26,254 bases of DNA from SIG220 sp045615545 (GTDB lineage Bacteria > Bacillota_I > Bacilli_A > RFN20 > CAG-826). The notes under the pieces were generated by a model that worked only from the letters and a program-made list of their open reading frames with translations, searched no databases and was not told where the DNA came from. The position numbers and the translations under genes are program-made. This document shows, one piece after another, positions 15,461 to 23,487 of the stretch; the stretch's first letter is position 1; each line of letters starts with the position of its first letter. The DNA lies in contig JAZLFA010000048.1 of NCBI GenBank assembly GCA_045615545.1, positions 1 to 26,254 on the forward strand, read 5' to 3'.

Positions 15461-16336
15461 ATGAATCTTAATTTAAAAATATTAGTTACAGGAGTTAAAG
15501 GTCAATTAGGCTTTGATTGTGTCCGTGAACTTAAAGAACGTGGCTATAAGAATGTTTTAGGCATCGATAAAGATGAATTAGATATCACTAATGAAGTGGC
15601 AGTACATAAATTTATCAAAGATTATCATCCTGATGTAATAATGCATAACGCTGCGTGGACGGCAGTAGATAAAGCAGAACAAATGAAAGACTTAGTGTAT
15701 CAAGTTAATGCATTAGGACCTAAATATATCGCTAGTGCAGCTAAAGAAGTAAGCGCAAAAATGTTTTATATATCTACTGATTATGTATTTGATGGTAAAG
15801 GTGATAAACCGTTTGAGGTAGATAGTCCTAAGAATGGATTATCCGTATACGGCAAAACTAAATCACAAGGTGAAGACTTTGTGACTAATACTTTGGATAA
15901 ATACTTTATTATTCGTATTTCATGGGTATTTGGCATTAATGGTAATAACTTTATTAAGACAATGCTTAAATTAAGCGAAACTCATAAGGAACTTAATATT
16001 GTGTGTGATCAAATTGGATCGCCTACATCTACTTATGATTTATCTAAATTAATGTGTGACATGATGGAAACTGATAAGTACGGAATTTATCATGCGACTA
16101 ATGAAGAATATTGTTCTTGGGCTGAATTTGCGGATTATATATTTAAAACCGCGAATAAGAATGTAAAGGTTAACTATGTTACCACCGCACAATATAAAAA
16201 GATTAATCCTAATCAAGCGGATAGACCTTTAAATAGTAGAATGAGTAAAGCATCGTTAGTCAAGAGTGGATTTAAATTATTACCAAGTTGGCAAGACGCT
16301 ACTAGTCGATATCTTAAGCAATTAGGAGTTAAATAA
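15461..16336 (+). CDS. rfbD: dTDP-4-dehydrorhamnose reductase
   Basis: Last step of the pathway, NAD(P)H-dependent reduction to dTDP-L-rhamnose. The 291-residue short-chain reductase has VTGVKGQLGFD (9-19) for cofactor binding, HNAAWTAVDKAE (62-73), STDYVFDG (105-112) and the catalytic pair Tyr130 and Lys134 in YGKTK. The C-terminal substrate region contains CDQIGSPTST and the ADRPLNSRM motif typical of RfbD. It sits in the normal operon position between rfbC and rfbB. Confidence 0.97.
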   Translation: MNLNLKILVTGVKGQLGFDCVRELKERGYKNVLGIDKDELDITNEVAVHKFIKDYHPDVIMHNAAWTAVDKAEQMKDLVYQVNALGPKYIASAAKEVSAKMFYISTDYVFDGKGDKPFEVDSPKNGLSVYGKTKSQGEDFVTNTLDKYFIIRISWVFGINGNNFIKTMLKLSETHKELNIVCDQIGSPTSTYDLSKLMCDMMETDKYGIYHATNEEYCSWAEFADYIFKTANKNVKVNYVTTAQYKKINPNQADRPLNSRMSKASLVKSGFKLLPSWQDATSRYLKQLGVK

Positions 16337-16340
16337 TAAT

Positions 16341-17345
16341 ATGGCAAAGTTTTTAGTTACAGGTGGAGCAGGATTCATTGGAGGCAATTTCCTCCATATG
16401 ATGGTTAATAAATATCCTAAAGATAAATACGTATGTTTAGATGCTTTAACTTATGCAGGCAACATGGAAACATTAAAGCCGATTATGAAAAAGAAGAACT
16501 TTAAGTTTGTGCATTTAAATATATGTGACCGTAAAGGTGTATATAAGTTATTTAGTAAAGAACATTTTGATTATGTGATTAACTTTGCCGCTGAATCACA
16601 TGTAGATAGAAGTATTGAAGATCCTGAGATATTTATAAGAACTAATGTATTAGGCACCCAAGTATTAATGGATGCATGTCGTAAATATGGCATTAAAAGA
16701 TATCATCAAGTATCTACAGACGAAGTTTATGGTGATTTACCATTAAATCGTAAGGATTTGTTATTTACTGAGAAAACACCTATACACGCTTCTTCTCCTT
16801 ATAGCGCTTCTAAGGCCGCAGCAGATTTACTCGTATTAGCGTATCATCGTACTTATAAACTTCCAGTTACTATTTCTCGTTGTTCTAATAACTATGGTCC
16901 ATATCATTTTCCTGAGAAGTTAATTCCATTAATGATTAAAAATGCTTTAGCGAATAAGAAATTACCCGTATATGGCAAAGGTCTTAATGTAAGAGATTGG
17001 TTATATGTTGAAGACCATTGTGAAGCGATTGATTTAGTAGTTAGGCATGGTAAAGATGGTGAAATCTATAACATTGGTGGCCATAATGAATATAACAATT
17101 TAGAAATTGTTAAAATTATTCTTAAAGAATTACATAAACCAGAATCATTAATTCAATTTGTGAAAGATAGACCCGGTCATGATTTAAGATATGCAATGGA
17201 TCCTAATAAGATTACTAAAGAATTAAAGTGGAAGCCTAAACATAACTTTAAATCAGGTATAAAAGAAACCATTAAGTGGAACTTAAATAACCAGAAGTGG
17301 ATTAAAAATGTTGAATCTGGTAAATATTTGACAATTAAACGATAA
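16341..17345 (+). CDS. rfbB: dTDP-glucose 4,6-dehydratase
   Basis: Second step of the pathway: NAD-dependent 4,6-dehydration of dTDP-glucose. The 334-residue extended short-chain dehydrogenase has the Rossmann GGAGFIG (8-14), FAAESHVDRSIEDP (82-95), the catalytic TDE (126-128) with Asp and Glu specific to dehydratases, and Tyr154 with Lys158 in YSASK. RCSNNYGPYHFPEKLIP (180-196) and VRDWLYVEDHC are family signatures. AGGAG lies about 10 nt before the ATG but also codes for the rfbD end. Its stop is only 2 bp from the stop of the convergent ABC ATPase gene. Confidence 0.97.
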   Translation: MAKFLVTGGAGFIGGNFLHMMVNKYPKDKYVCLDALTYAGNMETLKPIMKKKNFKFVHLNICDRKGVYKLFSKEHFDYVINFAAESHVDRSIEDPEIFIRTNVLGTQVLMDACRKYGIKRYHQVSTDEVYGDLPLNRKDLLFTEKTPIHASSPYSASKAAADLLVLAYHRTYKLPVTISRCSNNYGPYHFPEKLIPLMIKNALANKKLPVYGKGLNVRDWLYVEDHCEAIDLVVRHGKDGEIYNIGGHNEYNNLEIVKIILKELHKPESLIQFVKDRPGHDLRYAMDPNKITKELKWKPKHNFKSGIKETIKWNLNNQKWIKNVESGKYLTIKR

Positions 17346-17347
17346 TT

Positions 17348-18079
17348 TTATTTGCGTTTTGTATATGCATCCATAACTTTGATGGCTTCACCAATCATTT
17401 TGATGTTGCCCTTATCAAGCCACAATGCGCGATGACAATATTTCTTGATAGCAGCAGCATTATGTGTGACTAACAAGACAGTAGCGCCGCTTTTAATTAA
17501 TTCAGCAATACGCGCCTGGCTTTTAGCTCTAAAGCGATCATCGCCTACAGATAACACTTCATCAAGAATCAATATCTCCGGTTCCATTTCTGCAGCAATA
17601 GAAAAACCTAAACGCATAAGCATACCACTAGAATACGTTCTAATCGGTTGATGTAAGAAATTACCTAATTCAGAGAAATCAACAATCTTTTTATATTTTT
17701 CATCAATTTCTTCTTTTGAATAACCTAGGATAGCAGCATTAAGATAAATGTTCTCTATTCCAGTTAATTCCATATCAAATCCACTACCTAAACCTAACAA
17801 AGGAATGATTTTTCCGTTAAGGATAACTTTCCCACTATTTGGTTTAAGAATGCCGGAGATAATTTTAAGTAATGTCGATTTGCCAGCACCGTTAACACCA
17901 ACAATGCCCATGACTTCGCCTTTGTTAACAGTAAACGAAACGTTGTTAAGAACTTGGTGATTAACATGCTTTAATTTGCGTGAAAACCACTTAACTGTAT
18001 ATTCTTTTAAAGAACGAATGTCGCCTTCAGCCATTCTATATGACATAGATATGTTTTGTACTTCAATCATATTAGACAT
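17348..18079 (-). CDS. Second polysaccharide-export ABC ATPase (Wzt/TagH type)
   Basis: Nucleotide-binding subunit of 243 residues, a divergent paralogue of the one at 10256-11080. Walker A GVNGAGKS (61-68), GLGSGFDMELTGIENIY (96-112), signature YSSGM (149-153), Walker B ILILDEVLSVGD (169-180) and the switch region VTHNA are all intact. It stops just after the ATPase fold, so no carbohydrate-binding domain is present. Its ATG overlaps the permease stop by 8 bp, showing that the two subunits are made together. Presence of two complete exporters suggests two different glycans, or one native and one acquired set. Confidence 0.92.
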   Translation of the reverse strand: MSNMIEVQNISMSYRMAEGDIRSLKEYTVKWFSRKLKHVNHQVLNNVSFTVNKGEVMGIVGVNGAGKSTLLKIISGILKPNSGKVILNGKIIPLLGLGSGFDMELTGIENIYLNAAILGYSKEEIDEKYKKIVDFSELGNFLHQPIRTYSSGMLMRLGFSIAAEMEPEILILDEVLSVGDDRFRAKSQARIAELIKSGATVLLVTHNAAAIKKYCHRALWLDKGNIKMIGEAIKVMDAYTKRK

Positions 18080-19082
18080 AAAGACTAAATTTCTCCTGTT
18101 GGGTTTTGAATGTTATACAACCAATCACAAACATACCTACCGCGCTTATTAAGCACCATAAGTAACTATAAAGATTAGGACTCACTCGATCGATAATCAA
18201 TGTTCTAGATACTTTTAAGAAATGGAATAATGGATTAAATTTCATTACAAATTTAAATGTCTCATTTTGAATGCGGTCGACAGAATAAAAGATAGGCGTA
18301 GCATACATCCAAGCTAATCTAACAACGCCCCAAATAAAATGCATATCACGAAAGAATACCATGATTGTTGCTAAGAACATAGATAAGCCTAAGCAGAATA
18401 TAAATAATAATCCGATATTAAAGAAGAATAACAAGAAACACGGCGCAGGCCATAATTGCATTGCTAATATAAATATGAATAAAGGAATTAATGCAAAAGC
18501 GAAGTTAATCGTAGCAGATAATGCTTTTGATAATGTATAAATGTATTTAGGAACATATACTTTTTTGATTAAAGCCGCATTCCCGGTGATTGAATCCATT
18601 GATGTGGTGGTGCATTCGCTAAAGAAATTAAACGAAACTATGCCTACTAGTAAATACACTGGATAATAAGGTATGTTTTGATTGCCGAGCAAGGTAGAAA
18701 AAACTAAATACTGGGTTCCCATCATTAAAAGTGGATTTAAAAAACTCCATAAAACACCTAGCACACTGCGTTTATACTTTCTTTTGAAGTCACGTTTAAC
18801 GAGCTGTTTAAGTAAAAACCCATATTTGGTCATTTTGTCAGCGATATTTACAGCTAAACAATGCTTATTGTTTTTTGCACGGTAAATGCTCCATATGCTA
18901 TATCCAACGAATAAAGCAAAAATAGATCCCATAATTGGCCAATAGTAAATTCCGAATGCTGATTGGGCATTTTCCTGAACATTATATATGGCCAAAAAAT
19001 AGAACGATATTATAAGTATTACAAAAATAAAAGTTAGGATAATTTGATTTTTTAAAGTTTGAACAAATAAACGCGATTTCAT
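18072..19082 (-). CDS. Second polysaccharide-export ABC permease (Wzm/TagG type) with extra N-terminal membrane hairpin
   Basis: 336-residue permease. The usual Wzm/TagG region begins near residue 90 with KQLVKRDFKRKYKRSVLG and continues with FLNPLL, several membrane helices, VFFRDMHFIWG and a WMYATPIFYSV segment. Before it lie about 85 residues with two extra hydrophobic segments (about 13-33 and 46-66), which family members of 260-280 residues lack. It starts 1 nt after the stop of the ferredoxin-pyruvyltransferase gene, so this modification enzyme and the exporter are one operon. Confidence 0.9.
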   Translation of the reverse strand: MKSRLFVQTLKNQIILTFIFVILIISFYFLAIYNVQENAQSAFGIYYWPIMGSIFALFVGYSIWSIYRAKNNKHCLAVNIADKMTKYGFLLKQLVKRDFKRKYKRSVLGVLWSFLNPLLMMGTQYLVFSTLLGNQNIPYYPVYLLVGIVSFNFFSECTTTSMDSITGNAALIKKVYVPKYIYTLSKALSATINFAFALIPLFIFILAMQLWPAPCFLLFFFNIGLLFIFCLGLSMFLATIMVFFRDMHFIWGVVRLAWMYATPIFYSVDRIQNETFKFVMKFNPLFHFLKVSRTLIIDRVSPNLYSYLWCLISAVGMFVIGCITFKTQQEKFSLYV

Positions 19083-19083
19083 A

Positions 19084-20379
19084 TTACTTTTCTATTACCG
19101 TTTTAAGCCATTGATTAGCAATTTTATTTTCTTCAACCAATTTCGATTGAATAGAATTGTAGTTGATATGTTTTTTGATGATTATGCCACTTTTATTATC
19201 TATATTATTAGTAAATCTATCTTGTAATCCCAATTTTCTTAATACGCCAAAACGCGATAATGCATCCTTGCTTTGCACTACCAAGAATTGTTTTTTAAAA
19301 ACTATGGACAGACATGTACATTGATAAGAATCGGTTATAACAGCGCTTGCATTTTTAATGCATTCAATAAATTCTGGGATAGTGAGCATCATTGAAATAT
19401 CAGCAAAATTAGTTGTCCCTCTTTCAAACGGGACAAGTGGTTCAATATTAAATATCTTTAAGTGTAATTTATTAGCTATTTTTTTAAGATTTTTTGCTTT
19501 GGAATCATTACAATTTCTGAAATATGTCACCAAATACTTATTTCTCTTTATTTTCTTTTTCGATTTTTGTGCTATAGATTCATAGAATTTTGCTGGTAAT
19601 AATAGCACTGGGTCAATAAAATTTTTTATTTCGTTCAGGGGAACATTCAATAATTTTTGCAATTTTAGATTTTTTGTTTCGCGTATAGCAACATGGTTAA
19701 ATCTTTGGAAATATTCTTTATATATTATGTTACTTTCGTAGAATTTTAATGCTGATTCAATATTTCCAAAACTTGTCCCGAAAGTAATTTTGTTCCTTTG
19801 ACTTGAAGCAAATTGTAAGAAACAATAATCCTTAAATGGAAAAATTGGATTAAATAAACAATCAGATCCAACTACAAAATTTTTGCATAGACTATTGAGT
19901 TCATACATTTCATTTAAATTAGGATATATTTTAGAAATATCACAATGGCGCTCGATGAAGGTTCTAACTTCAGTCTTGTCGTATAAATCCGAGTTTTGGT
20001 CTCCCCAAAACCAACTTGGTTTATCTAATAGTAATACATTAAATTTGTTTTTTGTTAGCAAAGAATATAACGCGAATGCAGATAAAACAGACCCATAATT
20101 TTTTGAATAAAAGCATGTTACAAGACAGATATCATATTCCAGTTCGTTTTCTTTTATTACTAAATTATTATTTTTGTTTCCTTTAGTAATAATAAATTCT
20201 GGACATATTTTTAAGCAAGTTCTGCAACCTATACATTTTGAATTATCTATGTGTGGAGAAAAACATTTACCACGCAATATTTTAATCGCGCCAGTTGGAC
20301 AATTCCTTTCGCATCTCTTGCAACCATTGCAATCGATAGAGAATTTTGCAATATTTTTCTTCCAATTTACTGATTCCAT
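19084..20379 (-). CDS. Two-cluster ferredoxin domain fused to a polysaccharide pyruvyltransferase-like domain
   Basis: 431 residues. Residues 14-62 carry two complete [4Fe-4S] motifs: C17-x2-C20-x2-C23-x3-C27 and C49-x2-C52-x2-C55-x3-C59, each followed by Pro. Residues about 82-400 match the pyruvyltransferase fold (PF04230): VTCFYSKNYGSVLSAFALY (86-104), NFVVGSD (166-172), FIDPVLLL (253-260). Members normally move a pyruvyl group from phosphoenolpyruvate to a sugar as a ketal. Here the TDSFHG motif, intact in the paralogue at 24334, reads TDSYQC (348-353), so the conserved His is lost and activity may be changed. Similar Fe-S fusions occur in gut Bacillota; the redox role is not known to me. 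First gene of the operon with the second exporter, divergent from the glycyl radical gene. Confidence 0.85.
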   Translation of the reverse strand: MESVNWKKNIAKFSIDCNGCKRCERNCPTGAIKILRGKCFSPHIDNSKCIGCRTCLKICPEFIITKGNKNNNLVIKENELEYDICLVTCFYSKNYGSVLSAFALYSLLTKNKFNVLLLDKPSWFWGDQNSDLYDKTEVRTFIERHCDISKIYPNLNEMYELNSLCKNFVVGSDCLFNPIFPFKDYCFLQFASSQRNKITFGTSFGNIESALKFYESNIIYKEYFQRFNHVAIRETKNLKLQKLLNVPLNEIKNFIDPVLLLPAKFYESIAQKSKKKIKRNKYLVTYFRNCNDSKAKNLKKIANKLHLKIFNIEPLVPFERGTTNFADISMMLTIPEFIECIKNASAVITDSYQCTCLSIVFKKQFLVVQSKDALSRFGVLRKLGLQDRFTNNIDNKSGIIIKKHINYNSIQSKLVEENKIANQWLKTVIEK

Positions 20380-20508
20380 AACATTAATTAAGTAAATTAT
20401 TCAATATCAAATCTACCACAAATAAAATATTTGTGAATATTTTTATCTATTTTGTGTAAAATATAGGTTAGTAGTTTACCAAAGTTGATTTTTCGATAAT
20501 TTATTTTT
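20380..20508. promoter_or_regulatory. Divergent promoter region between the ferredoxin-pyruvyltransferase and GT-glycyl radical operons
   Basis: This 129-bp gap must hold both promoters. For the plus strand, GATAAT (20495-20500) ends 8 nt before the ATG, again implying an almost leaderless mRNA; no good -35 lies at 17 bp. For the minus strand no clear promoter is visible. A 7-bp inverted repeat, CACAAAT (20417-20423) with its complement at 20429-20435, could be a shared operator but may be chance. Confidence 0.4.
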
Positions 20509-23487
20509 ATGAAATATATTGCAGTAGTTGTTACAAGAAATAGAGTCGATTTGCTAAAGAAAAATATCTCCGCTTTGCAAAGACAAACATTACAACTTAA
20601 CAAAATAGTTGTAGTAGACAACGCTAGCAACGATGGAACAAGGAGATTTCTTAAGTCTATTTCAGCAAAAAACCCGCTTTTTGATGTTATTTCTTTAAAA
20701 GATAATTTAGGCGGTGCTGGCGGGTTTTATTATGGCATTAAAAAAGCATATGAACTTGGCGCAGATTACATTTGGTTAATGGATGATGACACAATGCCAC
20801 ATGAAAGAGCTTTGCTTGAATTAGAAAACGCATTCAAAACACTTAAAAATGAAAACGTTGGTTTTATTGGAAGCAATGTCTTGTACAAAGACGGATCACC
20901 GTGTATGATGAATATTTCTACCCCGACATTCCGTTGGAATAGTTATGTTGATCAAAAAATTGTTCAGGTATCCCATTCTTCTTTTGTTTCGTTGTTAATT
21001 CCACGATATGTAGTTCGTGACGTCGGTTTGCCATTTAAAGACTTTTTTATTTGGGGCGATGATGTTGAGTATACAACACGAATTTGCAAAAAATATGACG
21101 GATTTATCGCGAATTCTAGTATTGTATATCACTTGATGAATGAAAATGTTGGGGTAAATATCTTTACTTGCCCAACCGAAAGAGTTTCTCGTTTTTATTA
21201 TTTTTATCGCAATGTAACATTTACACATTATTCTAGGTGCGACACAGCGAATTATCGTGAATTCATGCATGTAACTAAAAACTTGCTCCGTAATTTACGC
21301 TGGAATTCAGTAAGAGATCGACATGAAAAAATAAAAACAATTAAAAAAGGAATTCGTGATGGTAAAAAATTTACCACTACTATTGATTATGTTGACGGTA
21401 GGGAATCGGTTGCAATGCATAAAAATTTCTTCACTTTTCACGGCCACTTCTTTGCTAAGATCTTACGTAAGATTGCTTATTTAGCCTTTAATAAATTTGA
21501 TCGCAACAAAAATTATAGAATTAAATATTTACGTGCCCAATATCAACGTTACATTAGAGCAAAACCTTCTTTCTTTAAGAAAATCAATTTCTTGTTCAAA
21601 GGATTCTTTCGCAGCGGTATTTACACCAACAAAAATGGACGTTCTTCTTTTTATCACTTGCTTAAACATGTAAAGTTATCTACTAGACCAAGTAAATATT
21701 TTTTCGGCAGTCTAGATGTTTACAAAACTATAAAAATTGATGGTAGACAAATGGACAACTGTGCCCCAGATTATTCACTTTACATTAACAATTCTTTATT
21801 AAGTTTAAAATATAAGAATATTTCCACGCAGTTCAACAAGGATAATAACGAAGTTATTGATTCAATTATTCTATTTGTTAATCGTGCTATAAAAAAAGTT
21901 AGATTTTCTCTGATGAAGAACAAAAAAAATGTGCTTGTTTGGTTACATTCATTTATTAATTCACCGGCTTCTAGCGTAGGTGATGCATTGCAACGTATAA
22001 TTATTATTAATCAATTAATGTGGCAAACTAATCATCGTTTGATGGGATTAGGTCGTCTTGATGTTTTATTAGACAAATTTAATACAAAAAAAGATTTTGA
22101 TGATTTAAACAATCTTTTGTACCTAAAAGAATTTTTAAAATTACAGCATAAATATTTTTACTTTAAAAGTAACGAATATTTAGGCGACACGGGTCAAATA
22201 ATTATTTTAGGCGGTAGAAAATATGATGGTTCATATTTTACTAATAACTTTACATACTTGATTGTTAAAGCCGCTAAAGAATTATGTTTGCCAGATCCTA
22301 AAATATTATTAAGAGTAACTAGTAAAGTTCCAAACGATTTACTATCTTTAGCAACCGACTGCATATCTGCGGGGGTTGGATATCCGTTTATATCGAATGA
22401 TGATAAGGTAATTCCAGCGCTTATTGATTTTGGCTATGATTACAAAGATGCGTGTGATTATGTTACTTCTGCTTGTTGGGAACCTATTCCTGGCAATTCT
22501 TATGAGCAAAATAACATTTCTGTAATTGATTTTTGTAAACCGTTTGATTTAATTTCTAAAAAAGAGAATGTTTCAAATATAACTTCTTTTGAGCAATTCT
22601 TATTTTTGTATAAGGCTCATTTAAATGGTTATGCATTTTTTGTAGTATCTCAATTAAATTCCATTAATTGGACACAAGACCACTTTATGTCTGCTAGTTC
22701 CACGATTTGTCGGAAAAGACATATTGATATAGGTGATGGTGGAGCTAAATACAACAATTACGGCGTTTTATCTGTTGCAATTTCTAATACAGTTAATTCG
22801 CTTATTGCGATTAAACAAATCGTATATGAACATAAACTATGTTCTTTAACCGAATTATATCGTATGCGTAATGATAATTTTAAAAACAACCCCGATATTT
22901 TAAATTTGTTATCTACATATAAAGATAAATTCTGTTCTGATTCAAAATTGGCCTTAGAATTAACTAATGACATAACATCTTCTCTTGCGAATAATTTAAG
23001 TAGATATCGTAATGTTTTTAATGGAAGAGTCAAATTTGGATTAAGCTCTCCAGGCTATATAACTGCAAGCATTGATGCTAGCGCTTCGTTTGATGGGAGA
23101 AAGAATGGAGAACCTTACAACGTTCATATTTCTAATGATAATGGCGTGAGTTACACGGAAATATCTAACTTTGCTAACCAATTAGATTGTTTTGAAGGCC
23201 GATTCAATGGTAACGTCCTTGATTTAATGCTATCGCCAACTATCATTAATGATTTCCGTGATAAAACGGTTTTCTTTATCAAACAAATGATTCTTGATGG
23301 CGTGTTCCAATTTCAAATCAACGTTGTTTCATCTGAAACATTAATTAAAGCAAAAAAAGATCCTAAATACATGCCTAATTTGATAGTTCGTGTTTGGGGT
23401 TTTAGTACATATTTCAATAGTTTACCTGAAGAATATAAAGATTTTATTATAGCGAGGGCACTGAGGAATGAGCATAAGAGTATCTAA
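20509..23487 (+). CDS. Family 2 glycosyltransferase (GlfT-like) fused to a glycyl radical enzyme domain
   Basis: Continuous 992-residue frame. Residues 1-290 are a GT2 transferase of the galactofuranosyl-/rhamnosyl-transferase type: VVVTRNRVDLL, IVVVDNASNDGT (33-44), WLMDDDT (89-95), FIWGDDVEYTTR (180-191), RFYYFYRN (228-235). Residues about 300-445 are a basic, unassigned linker. Residues about 445-992 are a pyruvate formate-lyase-like glycyl radical enzyme: GRLDVLLD (515-522), ILGGRKYDGSYFTNN (566-580), GYPFISNDD (624-632), the thiyl site ACWEP (C656, with E658) and the radical loop RVWGFSTYF (961-969, Gly964) near the C-terminus. Cys-x-Glu is the eliminase/dehydratase pattern (diol dehydratase, choline lyase), unlike the Cys-Cys of true formate-lyase. 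The N-terminal part of the barrel is shorter than in 780-850-residue enzymes. Its 3' end overlaps the activase gene by 20 bp. Substrate unknown; a glycan-linked or nucleotide-linked sugar or polyol is inference. Confidence 0.88.
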   Translation: MKYIAVVVTRNRVDLLKKNISALQRQTLQLNKIVVVDNASNDGTRRFLKSISAKNPLFDVISLKDNLGGAGGFYYGIKKAYELGADYIWLMDDDTMPHERALLELENAFKTLKNENVGFIGSNVLYKDGSPCMMNISTPTFRWNSYVDQKIVQVSHSSFVSLLIPRYVVRDVGLPFKDFFIWGDDVEYTTRICKKYDGFIANSSIVYHLMNENVGVNIFTCPTERVSRFYYFYRNVTFTHYSRCDTANYREFMHVTKNLLRNLRWNSVRDRHEKIKTIKKGIRDGKKFTTTIDYVDGRESVAMHKNFFTFHGHFFAKILRKIAYLAFNKFDRNKNYRIKYLRAQYQRYIRAKPSFFKKINFLFKGFFRSGIYTNKNGRSSFYHLLKHVKLSTRPSKYFFGSLDVYKTIKIDGRQMDNCAPDYSLYINNSLLSLKYKNISTQFNKDNNEVIDSIILFVNRAIKKVRFSLMKNKKNVLVWLHSFINSPASSVGDALQRIIIINQLMWQTNHRLMGLGRLDVLLDKFNTKKDFDDLNNLLYLKEFLKLQHKYFYFKSNEYLGDTGQIIILGGRKYDGSYFTNNFTYLIVKAAKELCLPDPKILLRVTSKVPNDLLSLATDCISAGVGYPFISNDDKVIPALIDFGYDYKDACDYVTSACWEPIPGNSYEQNNISVIDFCKPFDLISKKENVSNITSFEQFLFLYKAHLNGYAFFVVSQLNSINWTQDHFMSASSTICRKRHIDIGDGGAKYNNYGVLSVAISNTVNSLIAIKQIVYEHKLCSLTELYRMRNDNFKNNPDILNLLSTYKDKFCSDSKLALELTNDITSSLANNLSRYRNVFNGRVKFGLSSPGYITASIDASASFDGRKNGEPYNVHISNDNGVSYTEISNFANQLDCFEGRFNGNVLDLMLSPTIINDFRDKTVFFIKQMILDGVFQFQINVVSSETLIKAKKDPKYMPNLIVRVWGFSTYFNSLPEEYKDFIIARALRNEHKSI

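Noticed and set aside
20417..20435. Hairpin CACAAAT...ATTTGTG as a terminator
   Set aside because: It lies between divergent genes where nothing ends, and 7-bp A/T-rich arms can arise by chance; kept only as a weak operator possibility.
20995..21270. Minus-strand open frame of 91 codons inside the GT2 domain
   Set aside because: It is fully antisense to the strongly conserved GT2 coding region, with no ribosome site or recognisable motif.
20509..23487. Anaerobic ribonucleotide reductase (NrdD) as identity of the radical domain
   Set aside because: No C-terminal CxxC zinc site and no NrdD-type motifs; ACWEP and RVWGFSTYF match the pyruvate formate-lyase-like eliminase group.
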